Notes under the pieces: model-generated | Databases searched by the model: none | Seen by the model: only the letters and a program-made list of their open reading frames with translations | What the model was told of the DNA's origin: nothing | In this document: positions 1 through 9,953 of the stretch, one piece after another | How positions within the stretch are numbered: position 1 is the first letter of the stretch | How the letters are laid out: every line of letters begins with the position of its first letter | Assembly (NCBI RefSeq): GCF_019598945.1 | Contig: NZ_CP080598.1 | Location: 2,666,001-2,730,000, forward strand | Length of the DNA: 64,000 nt | Origin: Sphaerospermopsis torques-reginae ITEP-024 | GTDB lineage: Bacteria; Cyanobacteriota; Cyanobacteriia; Cyanobacteriales; Nostocaceae | Direction: 5' to 3' | Program-made: the position numbers and the translations under genes

Positions 1-2101
1 CACTGCGGAAACGATTTAATAAACCGACATTCACAGGATAGGGTGAAAATCGTTCTTTAATAGTGTGATAATGTTGTTGAGTTAAAATTGTGGTTGGGGC
101 TAAAAGTGCCACTTGTTTACCAGCAGTAACAGCTTTAAAAATCGCTCTAATTGCTACTTCTGTTTTCCCAAAACCCACATCACCACAAACCAAGCGATCC
201 ATTGGTCTTTCACTTTCCATATCCCGCTTGACATCTTGCACAGCTTTGAGTTGATCTGTGGTAGGTTGATAAGGGAAAGAATCTTCCATTTCTGCTTGCC
301 AAGGCATATCTTGGGGATAAGAGAAACCTTGTTGTTGAGAACGGGCAGCATATAATTTTAGCAAATCTACCGCTAATTTTTTAATAGATTTTCTAACTTT
401 GTTTTTAGTATTTTCCCAAGCTTTACCCGTCATTTTATGGAGTGCGGGGGGGTTATCAGCATTAGTTCTAAATCGAGATAAAGAACCAACTTGATCCGCC
501 GCAACTCTTAACACACCATCAGCATATTGAACAACTATATAATCACGGGTTTCATTATTAATTGTCAAACTTTCTAACTTGACAAATTTACCAATGCCGT
601 GACTACGATGAACAACAAAATCACCTGGTCTTAATTTATTCGGATCAACTTGTTTAGATTTAGCTTGACGACGTTTACGAACATAACCAAAATTAGCTAA
701 AGAATGTTGTCCGTAAAATTCGCGGTCTGTGACAATGACGATGCGGTAAGAAGGTAAAATAAAACCTTCTAATTCTGCTAAACCCGAATATTTCAGGGCG
801 ACTGGTGTATAATTGATGTGCAATTTATCAATTGCTTGATAATCACGAGGATTAGGGATAAACTGGGCAGGACAATCATGTTCTTGTAAGAGAGAAACAG
901 AACGGGAAGGTTGAGCAGAAATGATCCAAACTGCAAATTTTCTTTCTCTTTCTTGTCTGAGGGTTTCTGCTAATTTAGCAAATTGATGAGGTGTAACAGG
1001 TAAAGGTCTACTCGCTAAATTAGTACCGCTATTTTCTTCCGCTAATTCTGATAAATACAACTTGTGAAAACTGCCAATTTCTGTTAAACACTCATCAAAA
1101 GTAAAATGTATTTTTGGTATTTTAGCTGATAGCTGTTCACTGATTACTGACCACTGAATATCAGCATTTTCTACCCAGCGATCGCTATGGGCGTGACATT
1201 GTTCTACCTCATCAATAGCAACCAGGGTATTTTCAGATAAATAATCTAAAATTGAAGCCGGTTTATTAAAAGCTAAACCTAAAAATCTTCTACTTCCTTC
1301 TAATGATTGTAATTCCGATTCCTGTAGAGAAGTTTCATGAAACGTCTCTACAATAGTTGTAAAATTGGGATGATTTTTTAATGCTGCTAAAACAATAGGT
1401 GCAAAGCTAGTAGGAGTAAGAGAAATTTGATTAACTTTATCTAAAGCAGAACGTTGGGTAGAGGGGTCAAATTCCCGAATTTTTTCAATTTCATCCCCAA
1501 ACCATTCTAAACGGACTGGTAACTCAGAAGATACGGGAAAAACATCAACAATATCCCCTCGTCTACTCCATTGACCTTCAGTTTCTACTAAAGAAACCCG
1601 TTCATAACCCAAAGCGGTAATTTTTTCGCTGAACTCATCTAAATCATATTCCATCCCCTTTTGTAAAGAGAGACAAAAAGATTTAAATACCTCTGGGGGT
1701 GGAAGGTGTGGTTGTAGTGCGCCTATAGTAGCAACAATAGCTGTATTTTTATTCGGAATGCCACTACTAATCAAATCTGCCAAAACCTGCATTTGACCCC
1801 AGCTTAACTCAGTTTCTGGGTCAAAAGGTTCATAGGGAGAAGCTTCCGAAGTGGGGTAAAAATGTACAGTATTCCATCCCATAGCTTCCATTTGGGCATA
1901 AACCCGCCCAGCTTCTTCCAGAGTGGCACAGATTACACATAAATCTCTACCCTCATGATGAGCCAAAGCGGAAGTAACTAAACCCTTGGGTAAGCGGGAA
2001 ATACCATTTAAATGCAGTTCTTGATTTTTTTTCAGTTTGGTGTTGAGTTCTGCGGTCAAAGGCAATCGCGCCAAGGCACGCACAATAGAAGAAAAAGCCA
2101 T
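1..2101 (-). CDS. mfd: Transcription-repair coupling factor Mfd (N-terminal 700 codons, cut by window edge)
   Basis: Reading the minus strand from ATG at 2101 gives an uninterrupted frame to the window edge, beginning [15 protein letters not shown]. Mfd is the ATP-driven translocase that removes stalled RNA polymerase from lesions and recruits UvrA. The order of domains fits: a UvrB-like N-terminal part (residues about 20-300, with an [13 protein letters not shown] stretch near residue 85), a linker, the RNA-polymerase-binding CarD-like domain with [16 protein letters not shown] near residue 490, and the start of the helicase core with Walker [12 protein letters not shown] near residue 645 followed by [12 protein letters not shown]. 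Family members are about 1150 residues, so roughly 450 C-terminal residues lie outside the window. No good Shine-Dalgarno is visible upstream of this ATG, but the frame and family start agree. No frameshift was seen. Confidence 0.95.
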   Translation of the reverse strand, partial: MAFSSIVRALARLPLTAELNTKLKKNQELHLNGISRLPKGLVTSALAHHEGRDLCVICATLEEAGRVYAQMEAMGWNTVHFYPTSEASPYEPFDPETELSWGQMQVLADLISSGIPNKNTAIVATIGALQPHLPPPEVFKSFCLSLQKGMEYDLDEFSEKITALGYERVSLVETEGQWSRRGDIVDVFPVSSELPVRLEWFGDEIEKIREFDPSTQRSALDKVNQISLTPTSFAPIVLAALKNHPNFTTIVETFHETSLQESELQSLEGSRRFLGLAFNKPASILDYLSENTLVAIDEVEQCHAHSDRWVENADIQWSVISEQLSAKIPKIHFTFDECLTEIGSFHKLYLSELAEENSGTNLASRPLPVTPHQFAKLAETLRQERERKFAVWIISAQPSRSVSLLQEHDCPAQFIPNPRDYQAIDKLHINYTPVALKYSGLAELEGFILPSYRIVIVTDREFYGQHSLANFGYVRKRRQAKSKQVDPNKLRPGDFVVHRSHGIGKFVKLESLTINNETRDYIVVQYADGVLRVAADQVGSLSRFRTNADNPPALHKMTGKAWENTKNKVRKSIKKLAVDLLKLYAARSQQQGFSYPQDMPWQAEMEDSFPYQPTTDQLKAVQDVKRDMESERPMDRLVCGDVGFGKTEVAIRAIFKAVTAGKQVALLAPTTILTQQHYHTIKERFSPYPVNVGLLNRFRS

Positions 2102-2397
2102 AAGTGTTACTAGAGTGAGAAGTCTGGAAAAATGGGAAAATTTAGATTGTAGTTAGATATAGCAGGTGACAGGGAACAGGTGACAGGTGACAGTGTAAAC
2201 AGTCTTTTAGTATCTATGTTTAGCATTGATCAATATCCTTCATCCTTTGTTCTTGCCATATCCACTATTTTATAAAGTCAGTGGTTAAAGGTAACAGACT
2301 GTAGAGTGTGGAAAAAAATAATTCTTATTCCTAACTCCTTTCTACTGTCACCTGTCACCTGTCACCTGTCACCTCTTTCTCCCGACTCCCAAATAAA
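2102..2397. repeat. Intergenic STRR region between mfd and the CNNM gene
   Basis: This divergent gap carries two short heptamer tracts of the unit CACCTGT or its complement, at about 2163-2193 (GGTGACAGGGAACAGGTGAC type) and 2345-2373 (CTGTCACCTGTCACC type). They face each other in opposite orientation and could base-pair. Such short tandemly repeated repetitive sequences are well known in heterocystous cyanobacteria. I see no open reading frame or RNA gene in the gap. Promoters of both neighbouring genes must lie here but I cannot single one out. Confidence 0.7.
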
Positions 2398-3705
2398 ATG
2401 TCCTCAATCTCTGTTGAAATTTTAATCATTTTGGCGCTAATTCTTGCCAACGGTGTGTTTTCCATGTCTGAAATGGCCATAGTTTCCGCCCGTAAGGTCA
2501 GATTACAGCAACTAGCCAATCAAGGAAACCTCAACGCCCAAGCTGCACTGCAACTGGCAGAGTCTCCTAATCATTTTTTATCTCTTGTACAAGTAGGGAT
2601 TACACTGATTAATATTCTCAATGGTGTGTTCGGTGGTGCTACCATTGCCCAAAGGCTAGAGAGATATGTTCAGTTAGTTCCTTTTTTGGCAGATTATAGC
2701 CAACCTATTGCTTTTGGAGTGGTGGTTTTAGTCATCACCTATTTATCATTGATTGTGGGTGAACTTGTACCCAAGCGGTTAGCATTAAACAACCCAGAAA
2801 AAATAGCCTCATCTGTAGCCCTTCCCATGCGAACTTTAGCGGCGTTAGCTTCTCCTGTGGTTTATCTTTTAAGTTTATCCACAGAAACAGTATTGCGACT
2901 TTTGGGAATTACACCTTCCCAAGAACCGCAAGTTACAGAAGAAGAAATCAAGATTTTAATAGAACAGGGAACAGAAGCGGGGACTTTTGAGGAAGCAGAA
3001 CAGGATATGGTAGAAAGGGTTTTTCGTTTAGGCGATCGCCCTGTAAGTTCTCTAATGACACCCCGCCCTGATATTGTTTGGTTAGACTTGGACGACTCCC
3101 CAGAAGAAAACCGTCAGAAAATGTCTACCAGTGGTTATTCTCGTTATCCGGTATGTCAAGAGGGACTTGATCATGTTTTAGGTGTTATTCCTGTGACTGA
3201 TTTATTAGCCAGGAGTTTACGCCATGAACCTTTTGATTTAACAATAGGATTACGTCAACCCATATTTGTCCCCGAAAGTACCAAGGGTTTAAAAGTTTTA
3301 GAGTTATTTAAACAAACCGCCACTCATATTGCTTTAGTAGTTGATGAATATGGAGTTATTCAAGGATTAGTAACGCTCAATGATATTATGAGTGAAATTG
3401 TCGGTGATGTTCCTGCACGACCTGGACAGGAAGAACCTCAAGCAGTACAAAGAGAAGATGGTTCTTGGTTGGTGGATGGAATGTTACCAATAGAAGAATT
3501 TTTTGAACTTTTTGGTTTAGAAGAAATTAATATTGAAGAGATAGGAAGTTTTCAAACTTTAGGCGGTTTAGTTATTACTCATTTAGGGCGTATTCCCTCA
3601 GCAGCAGATCATTTTGAATGGGAAGGTATGAGGATTGAAGTGATGGATATGGATGGAAATCGAGTTGATAAAGTTTTGGTGATTCCTAAGAATGGTAATG
3701 GTTGA
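2398..3705 (+). CDS. CNNM/CBS-domain membrane protein (HlyC/CorC family)
   Basis: The 435-residue protein has the layout of the HlyC/CorC (CNNM) family of proposed divalent-cation transporters or efflux regulators. Residues 1-190 form the CNNM membrane domain with hydrophobic segments at about 5-25, 60-85, 100-125 and 145-170, and the conserved GELVPKRLAL motif near 122. Two CBS domains follow (about 205-330; note VDEYGVIQGLVTLNDIMSEIVGD). A C-terminal CorC_HlyC domain (about 345-430) closes the protein. Length is normal for the family and the ATG is the first in frame. It stands alone: mfd is divergent and the downstream kinase gene convergent. A short TGATTGG heptamer tract sits right after the stop. 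The older annotation 'hemolysin' is not supported by any feature here; ion transport is known for relatives but the substrate is not predictable. Confidence 0.9.
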   Translation: MSSISVEILIILALILANGVFSMSEMAIVSARKVRLQQLANQGNLNAQAALQLAESPNHFLSLVQVGITLINILNGVFGGATIAQRLERYVQLVPFLADYSQPIAFGVVVLVITYLSLIVGELVPKRLALNNPEKIASSVALPMRTLAALASPVVYLLSLSTETVLRLLGITPSQEPQVTEEEIKILIEQGTEAGTFEEAEQDMVERVFRLGDRPVSSLMTPRPDIVWLDLDDSPEENRQKMSTSGYSRYPVCQEGLDHVLGVIPVTDLLARSLRHEPFDLTIGLRQPIFVPESTKGLKVLELFKQTATHIALVVDEYGVIQGLVTLNDIMSEIVGDVPARPGQEEPQAVQREDGSWLVDGMLPIEEFFELFGLEEINIEEIGSFQTLGGLVITHLGRIPSAADHFEWEGMRIEVMDMDGNRVDKVLVIPKNGNG

Positions 3706-3744
3706 TTGGTGATTGGTGATTGGTGATTAACCACGTCATTAATT

Positions 3745-6174
3745 TTAGCCTTTCAAATAGGGAATACTAACTGTAAATGTTGTTCCTTCACCCTGTCGAC
3801 TATCTACACTAATTTTACCTTGGTGCAAGTCCAAACATTTTTTCACTATGGATAGTCCTAAACCTGTACCAGAAATATTACCGACGTTAGAACCCCGAAA
3901 AAAAGGTGCAAATAATTTTACTTTATCTGCTTCAAGAATGCCAATACCATGATCAGTAATTGTAAAGACCAGTTGCTCATTTTCTCTAGTCAAAGTAAAC
4001 TTTACTAAATTATTTTCAGGAGAGTATTTAATAGCATTAGTGAGAAGATTAGTGAGAATTTGCTGTAATAGTTTCTGATCAAACTGCACAATTAAAGAAC
4101 CATCTGCCATTTGTTCATCTAAATTATAGGATAAATCAATTATATGTTTAGTAGTAGTTATTTCTGTTTCCTCTTTGAGACGATGACAAAAAGCAATGAT
4201 ATCTGATGCTTGTGGTTTAAATTCCATCTTTTCCGCTTCGACACGGTTGATCATCAGGACATCATCCAGCAGTTGAGTCATGCGTTTGATAGTTTCTTGG
4301 ATAGTATTGAGATGTTTATATTTTTTTTCGGCATTCAGGCGATCGCCAAAAGTTTGTAAAATGCCTGTAGATGAGGAAATAATGGCTAAAGGTGTACGAA
4401 TTTCATGGGATGCCATTGCAATAAAGCGCGATCGCATTTCGCTGACTGCCTTCTCTTTTTCTAAAGTTTCCAAAATCTCCTGTTCAGCTTTTTTCAGTTG
4501 AGATATATCACGGATAATAGATGCTAAAGCTGTAGCTTCTCCCGTTTGCTGATCCTTAATTAAGAAAAAAGAACTTATGGTATAAATTTCTTCTCTAGTT
4601 TTACCATTGACAAGTGTTAATTCTCCTTCCCAATATCCAGATTTTAAGACAGTAGGAAAAATATTTGATGGGAATAAATATCTATCATCTTGACAGAAAT
4701 AATCCCAAATATTACCTTCTATTAAAGCATTTTCTGTATTTAAACCAATCATTTGCATCCCAGCATCATTAATGAAAACCATCTCCCCATTCAGATTATT
4801 AATACTAATAAATTCAGAACTTTTTTCAACTATTAATGCTAGTTTTTTTTGTTCAGATTGCAGCTTATTACGTTCTGTTTTTATTAAATTGATATTATCA
4901 GCCAATGCTAACCCTACAAAAGAGGCTAAACCGATTAACCCTAAACGATGCAAGTCTTCAGTCAATATATTGGCAGGTAACAAAGCAAAGGCTTTTAAAC
5001 ACCAGATACTTGTATTTAATAAAATACAGCCCCACTCTAAAATTGCGAATCTAGCTGGCATGAATCCTTTATGCCATGTGTATAAACAAGCATAATTCAC
5101 CAATCCACAAACAATTATTACCAGAAGTAGACCAGCAATTATAGTCTTACTAAAAGGTAAAAAACAAGCAATTAAAGTATATCCCACACAAATCCAGCGT
5201 ACCCAGTTCATCAGTGTGTAGAGTTGACGACTGTAAAGACGCACTGGTAAAAATGAAATATAGAAACTGGAAGCACTTGCTAAAGCAATGCCCGCAGATA
5301 TTAACATAATACTAATATTCCATTCAGGAAATTTTGGCCATAAATACTCAAAGGCTAAACCATCTCTGATAAAATAATTGGCAGTCAAAGCGATTAGGGA
5401 AACAACATGATATCTATAAATTATATCTTTTAACAATAAGACAAGCAGTAAATTGATACCGATAATAATCAATAAAATCCCATAAAATCCACCTATTAAG
5501 AATTGCTGAGTTAAATTATTTTGATAGTATGTAACAGGTTGCCAAAGAATCACATTCATAGCAATAGTTCCCTGACTGGTAAACCGCAAGTAAATAGTTT
5601 TTTCTTCTTTCTTTTCTTCACCCATTGCTAAGGGGAGAACAAACACAAGATTACTATCACGCAGTTCACGTCCAGAAAAAGGAAGTTTCCGGCCAATTTG
5701 TTTTTTAATCCAAGAATTTCCTTGAGGAATATATAACTCTACCTGATCTATATTGTTAGGTCCACCTTGCAGATACCATTCTGAGGTAATATTGCTTTCG
5801 TTGCGTAATTTTACTCTAGCCCAAGTTGCAGCACGAGAAAAACCCATATTAGGAATATCAGATTGACTGGGGGTAAATTTTTGTTGCGGTTGGGTGACAT
5901 CTGCAATAGTTAATTTTTGGCTGGGATCTACTAAAATTTCTAAATATTTTCCCAGTTGATATTTTCCCTGTTCGTCATTTAAGACTACAGTATTTGTCAA
6001 GGAGGAGTTGGTAGCTTTTACAGGTAAGTAAATTTCCCATACCAGTAAGTAGCCAAGCAATAATATTAACAGGCATGATATACTTATACAATACCTCAGT
6101 AGTTTAGGTAATTTAAATATTTTACGCATTTTTATTGACAAAAATAAAATATTGTTATTATCGGCTTTCCGCAA
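3745..6174 (-). CDS. Membrane sensor histidine kinase (7TMR-DISM, PAS, HisKA, HATPase)
   Basis: This 809-residue protein is a membrane-bound sensor kinase. After an N-terminal membrane anchor (about 25-48) comes an extracellular 7TMR-DISMED2-like domain (about 60-210, LRNESNITSEWYLQGGPN resembling the jelly-roll ligand-binding fold), then a block of seven hydrophobic segments (about 220-420), a PAS domain (about 440-565), the dimerisation domain with phosphoacceptor His590 in MASHEIRTPLA, and an ATPase domain with DHGIGI and GTGLGLSIVKK boxes ending near 805. 7TMR-DISM proteins are thought to sense carbohydrates or other small ligands. No response regulator gene adjoins it, so the partner is unknown. 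An internal ATG at 6129 (MRKIFKLPK) would give a signal-anchor closer to the N-terminus and is a plausible alternative start. No key residue is missing. Confidence 0.9.
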   Translation of the reverse strand: MRKADNNNILFLSIKMRKIFKLPKLLRYCISISCLLILLLGYLLVWEIYLPVKATNSSLTNTVVLNDEQGKYQLGKYLEILVDPSQKLTIADVTQPQQKFTPSQSDIPNMGFSRAATWARVKLRNESNITSEWYLQGGPNNIDQVELYIPQGNSWIKKQIGRKLPFSGRELRDSNLVFVLPLAMGEEKKEEKTIYLRFTSQGTIAMNVILWQPVTYYQNNLTQQFLIGGFYGILLIIIGINLLLVLLLKDIIYRYHVVSLIALTANYFIRDGLAFEYLWPKFPEWNISIMLISAGIALASASSFYISFLPVRLYSRQLYTLMNWVRWICVGYTLIACFLPFSKTIIAGLLLVIIVCGLVNYACLYTWHKGFMPARFAILEWGCILLNTSIWCLKAFALLPANILTEDLHRLGLIGLASFVGLALADNINLIKTERNKLQSEQKKLALIVEKSSEFISINNLNGEMVFINDAGMQMIGLNTENALIEGNIWDYFCQDDRYLFPSNIFPTVLKSGYWEGELTLVNGKTREEIYTISSFFLIKDQQTGEATALASIIRDISQLKKAEQEILETLEKEKAVSEMRSRFIAMASHEIRTPLAIISSSTGILQTFGDRLNAEKKYKHLNTIQETIKRMTQLLDDVLMINRVEAEKMEFKPQASDIIAFCHRLKEETEITTTKHIIDLSYNLDEQMADGSLIVQFDQKLLQQILTNLLTNAIKYSPENNLVKFTLTRENEQLVFTITDHGIGILEADKVKLFAPFFRGSNVGNISGTGLGLSIVKKCLDLHQGKISVDSRQGEGTTFTVSIPYLKG

Positions 6175-6263
6175 TTCAAAATGTAATACAGTAATACTTC
6201 AATTATTTTTACAAAAAATATTGACATAATTCAGTATTTAAACGTATAAACTACAGACCTTTG

Positions 6264-6300
6264 GCGATAGCGAAGCGCTGCTGCAAGCAGTTCGCTATTC
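6264..6300. repeat. REP-like palindrome
   Basis: Arms ATAGCGAA (6267-6274) and TTCGCTAT (6291-6298) pair perfectly, with an inner stem CTGC (6278-6281) / GCAG (6287-6290). It resembles the dispersed 'gcgatagcgaagcgctgc' palindromes found across Nostocales genomes. It lies between the divergently placed 5' end of the kinase gene and the 3' end of the pabAB gene, both on the minus strand. It may end pabAB-side transcription or simply be a selfish repeat; no T-tract follows. Confidence 0.65.
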
Positions 6301-6397
6301 AACGACCATTAACCCCAATTGTTGTAGTCTTTGTATGTTACAAAACGAAGTGCGGAATGTGGGTTATTTTATCAAATAAACAATTATCTCTGTTAAT

Positions 6398-8581
6398 CTA
6401 ATTAACTTTCTTCATAAATAAAATTACTGGATCGGGAATTTCTTGATCCCTAAATACAAAGTTGTGAGCATCTACAATTTGATATTGTTCAGAATTAAAT
6501 TCACCGTTAACAGTAATGACTAAAGCTTCAATTAATGCTTTTGCTTTCAACAACATTTCTTCTAGTTCTGCTTGAGAGTTTGACAAAGCTACAATACCCC
6601 CTCCTACACCTATAGAAGTTTTTTCAGATGTTAAAATTGCAGTACGAATGACTATATTTAAATCTGCTGCACCATTACAACTTAAAAAACCAATTGCACC
6701 AGAATAAATACCTCTTGCTTTGGGTTCTAATTTATCTATAATTTCCATAGTTCTAATTTTTGGCGCACCTGTCATTGAACCACCAGGAAAAGCATTTTTA
6801 ATACAGTCAATAGCATCCATTTCTGGACGTAATAAACCCCTAATTGTAGTTACTAATTGATGTACTGTACTATAGGTTTCTACATCCATTAATTTGGGAA
6901 CATGAACACTAGCAACTTGACAAACTCTCCCTAAGTCATTACGCAATAAATCGACTATCATTAAATTTTCAGAACGATCTTTTTCACTATTACGTAAACT
7001 TGCTTTTAAAAGTTCATCCTCTTGGGGTGTTTTTCCCCTGGTTAATGTTCCTTTGATGGGTTTTGTTTCTACCCAACCTTGAGAGTCTATACTTAAAAAT
7101 CTTTCTGGTGAAGAACAAGCAATACTGAAATTTTTATTATAGTTTCCCAACTTCAAAAAAGCTGAATAAGGTGCAGGGTTAATTTTCCGTAATGTGCGAT
7201 AAAATTCTAAAGGTTCAGGTGTTACTTCTGTAGATAATTTATTCGTTAAACAAACTTGATAAGTTTCACCTTCATAAATTTCTTTTAATGATGTTTGAAT
7301 ATCGTCAAGATAGTTTTTTTCGATCTGTTGTAAATGAAATTTAATGGTTTTGTTTTTTTGCTGTGCAGGTTTAATGATTGGTTTTAATAATGACAAACTT
7401 TGTAATTTTAATTCTGTCTCTAAAAACCATGATTTTGCAGTTTCTTCTTCTGTGCTTAAACAGACTAAATAAATAACTTGTTCCTGATGATCAAAAGCAA
7501 TGATTCTATCTGCTAAAATAAACACAGCATCAGGTAAATTAGACTTATGTCCTAAATTTCCTCCACATTCTGCTTTTAATTCATATCCAAAATAACCCAC
7601 AAAACCGCAGTTAAAATTAAAGGGTAATTCTTCATTTACAAAATGTCTATTTTTAATTTCTCGTTGTAAATAATCAAAGATACTTTCTTGATAAGTTGTT
7701 ATTTTATCACCTTGAGTAATTTTAATTTCTTTATTTTCTGTCCAGTATTCAACTAATAAACTATGAATACCACTATTATCTCCCATAAAGGAAAAGCGAG
7801 ATAACCCAGGTTCATATCTACTACTATCTAACCAAAAGCTATTTACCTTGTCACCAAAAAGCTGTGTAAATACCTGTTCTGCATCAGGATATATATCTAA
7901 TTTTTTACTATAAACTTGATATTGTTTCTGTTGCTGATTTTGATTTTTTTTGGGTAAAAATATATTTCTCTTATCTATGTTTTCGGGAATTTGAGAATTA
8001 TAGAATTTGGCAGTTATATTTCTAAAGTTTTTAAAAATCTCTTTTCCGTATTCAGTACAAATTGATTCAGGATGAAATTGTACACCCCAAAAAGGTAAAT
8101 GTCGATGACGCAAACCCATGACTACACCTTCTGGAGTCCAAGCAATTTTTTCTAAACATTCGGGTATGTCATCCGCAACAACTAAGGAATTATAACAAAC
8201 AGCTAAAAATGAAGGTGGTAAACCTTGAAATAATTCACAATTATTGTGATAAACTTCACTCAATCTACCATGTTTAATTTCTGGTGCATGAATAATTTTA
8301 CCACCATAAAAATAACCTAAACCTTGATGTCCTAAACAGACACCCAAAACAGGAATTTTGAGACTTTTTAAAACTTGACCACAAATACCAAAATCTTCTA
8401 TTTTTTCTGGTCTACCGGGACCTGGAGAAATGACCACATTATCAAAATTAATCTTGGTCAAATTTTCCCAGTCAACTTCATCATTACGGATGACAATAGG
8501 ATTTTCTCCATTTACCTCCGCAATGAATTGATATAAATTAAAGGTGTAAGAATCATAATTATCAATGATTAATGTTTTCAC
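6398..8581 (-). CDS. pabB: Fused aminodeoxychorismate synthase (PabA-PabB)
   Basis: A glutamine amidotransferase (residues 1-200) is fused to the chorismate-binding subunit (about 215-715), as in plant and many cyanobacterial ADC synthases. The first domain has DNYDSYTFN, Cys82 in GVCLGHQ, and His/Glu in QFHPES. The second ends with FPGGSMTGAPKIRTMEIID. The motif PIKGTLTRG carries the lysine typical of PabB; anthranilate synthases have PIAGT, so this is the folate (p-aminobenzoate) enzyme and not TrpE/G. I place the start at GTG 8581 (VKTLIIDNYDSY), where the family begins; the longer frame to 8626 encodes 15 extra residues including VTCHL, a product of a CACCTGT heptamer repeat. The aldo/keto reductase gene lies 45 bases upstream on the same strand and may be co-transcribed. 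A separate pabC is not in the window. Confidence 0.92.
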   Translation of the reverse strand: MKTLIIDNYDSYTFNLYQFIAEVNGENPIVIRNDEVDWENLTKINFDNVVISPGPGRPEKIEDFGICGQVLKSLKIPVLGVCLGHQGLGYFYGGKIIHAPEIKHGRLSEVYHNNCELFQGLPPSFLAVCYNSLVVADDIPECLEKIAWTPEGVVMGLRHRHLPFWGVQFHPESICTEYGKEIFKNFRNITAKFYNSQIPENIDKRNIFLPKKNQNQQQKQYQVYSKKLDIYPDAEQVFTQLFGDKVNSFWLDSSRYEPGLSRFSFMGDNSGIHSLLVEYWTENKEIKITQGDKITTYQESIFDYLQREIKNRHFVNEELPFNFNCGFVGYFGYELKAECGGNLGHKSNLPDAVFILADRIIAFDHQEQVIYLVCLSTEEETAKSWFLETELKLQSLSLLKPIIKPAQQKNKTIKFHLQQIEKNYLDDIQTSLKEIYEGETYQVCLTNKLSTEVTPEPLEFYRTLRKINPAPYSAFLKLGNYNKNFSIACSSPERFLSIDSQGWVETKPIKGTLTRGKTPQEDELLKASLRNSEKDRSENLMIVDLLRNDLGRVCQVASVHVPKLMDVETYSTVHQLVTTIRGLLRPEMDAIDCIKNAFPGGSMTGAPKIRTMEIIDKLEPKARGIYSGAIGFLSCNGAADLNIVIRTAILTSEKTSIGVGGGIVALSNSQAELEEMLLKAKALIEALVITVNGEFNSEQYQIVDAHNFVFRDQEIPDPVILFMKKVN

Positions 8582-8626
8582 GAATAGGTGACAGGTGACA
8601 GTAATAAGGGAATGGTGATAACTCAA

Positions 8627-9808
8627 CTAACTTTGAGATAATCTTTTTACATCTTTACCCTTTAACATTGCATTTGCTTTAGCTAACATTTGGGGGATTT
8701 TCTCAGCATGAGGACTATTAATTAAACATCCTCTCAAATCTAATTCATCTAATTTATCTGCTTGATTACCAGGAAACCAGTGATTACCATTACCTAATAG
8801 ATTATAACGCATTTTTCCATACTCCACCATATCATAAGCTAAAGCTAAATTCAACAACCATAACACAAATTTAATATTAATTTGTCCTGGTGTTTCTTCC
8901 CAACTTGGTAAATTTTGATCCCAAGATTTTACCCAATCTTCCCCTAAAACATCTATAGCAGCATTTTCTAACCTGGTGATAATTGGAGGTAAGATTTCAT
9001 CAGCTTTGTCTAATAATTCTAAGGTTTTTAAATGTTCATCAAAATCACTGGGTTTTGCAGCACCAATACTTAATGTATTTACTTGGGGATGACTTAAACA
9101 AAACAAATCATTAAACACCATTGGACTTAATGGTTGACAAAGATTAACCAACTTTTCAGAAGGTTGATATAACAAACCTCCTTTATTAGAAGGACTGATA
9201 ATAAACACCCCCATATCTAACTTATTAGCAGCTTCAATCGCTGACCAATTCCATTGATTTATATAATACCAATGCAGGTTAATATAATCAAATTGATTGG
9301 TATTAATTGCCTGTAAAATTATATCTAAAGGTGCATGAGTTGAAAAACCGATAAATCTGACTTTTCCTTCTTTTTGTAGTTCCTTAGCAACTTCTAAACA
9401 ACCACCATCACCAAGACTATAATTTAAAAATTCAGCATTATTAATACCATGTAAACCTAATAAATCAACATAGTCTAAATTGAGATATGATAAAGATGTT
9501 TCAAATGTTTTTCTAAATTCTTTTCCATCTGCAAATGGAGGAACTTTTGTTTGAATAATCAACTTTTCTCGTGCCAATTTAGGCAATATTTGACCTAACT
9601 GCATTTCCGAAGTACCATAAAATCGTGCAGTTTCAATATGATTAATACCCAACTCAACAGCACGACGAATAATAGCTTCTAAATTATCCTGATTATCTGA
9701 AGGAATTTCCTCTAGTTTAACATCTTGCCATTTAAATTGATAGCGCATTCCTCCACAGGAAAACACCGGCATTTGTAAATTTGTACGTCCAAATCTTCTG
9801 TATAACAT
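8627..9808 (-). CDS. Aldo/keto reductase
   Basis: The 393-residue protein starts MLYRRFGRTNLQMPVFSCGGMR and has the (beta/alpha)8 aldo/keto reductase fold signature. The catalytic tetrad can be read as Glu59, Tyr64, Lys88 and His120 in NHIETARFYG, IQTKV and LLGLHG. Glu instead of Asp at the first position is seen in a cyanobacterial/bacterial subfamily and is not necessarily inactivating. The C-terminal 100 residues (about 290-393) extend beyond the barrel and hold a helical segment, but lack the CxxCxxC cluster typical of the 4Fe-4S-containing relatives. NADP(H) would be the cofactor; the substrate is unknown. It sits directly upstream of pabAB, and the STRR between the two genes makes a functional link uncertain. 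The start ATG is unambiguous. Confidence 0.85.
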   Translation of the reverse strand: MLYRRFGRTNLQMPVFSCGGMRYQFKWQDVKLEEIPSDNQDNLEAIIRRAVELGINHIETARFYGTSEMQLGQILPKLAREKLIIQTKVPPFADGKEFRKTFETSLSYLNLDYVDLLGLHGINNAEFLNYSLGDGGCLEVAKELQKEGKVRFIGFSTHAPLDIILQAINTNQFDYINLHWYYINQWNWSAIEAANKLDMGVFIISPSNKGGLLYQPSEKLVNLCQPLSPMVFNDLFCLSHPQVNTLSIGAAKPSDFDEHLKTLELLDKADEILPPIITRLENAAIDVLGEDWVKSWDQNLPSWEETPGQINIKFVLWLLNLALAYDMVEYGKMRYNLLGNGNHWFPGNQADKLDELDLRGCLINSPHAEKIPQMLAKANAMLKGKDVKRLSQS

Positions 9809-9839
9809 CGCGTAATTTTAGATTTTAGATGACGATAGT

Positions 9840-9953
9840 ATAAGTTGAAAACAGCAATATCTTTGCGCCTTTGCGTCTACCCTGCGGGATCTCCTAACGG
9901 AGATTGCGTGAGCTTTTCTCATAGGTGGGAAAAACCCACCCTTTTCATTTTAG
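9840..9953. repeat. Dispersed repeat and hairpin after rpiA
   Basis: This stretch combines two dispersed elements: 'tttgcgcctttgcgtc' (about 9864-9880), a family copied many times in the window, and 'cgggatctcctaacggagattgcgtgag' (about 9885-9912), which recurs near 14972-15000. A hairpin GGTGGG (9924-9929) / CCCACC (9935-9940) lies 14 bases past the rpiA stop and could act as its terminator on the minus strand, although no long T-run follows in that direction. Confidence 0.55.
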
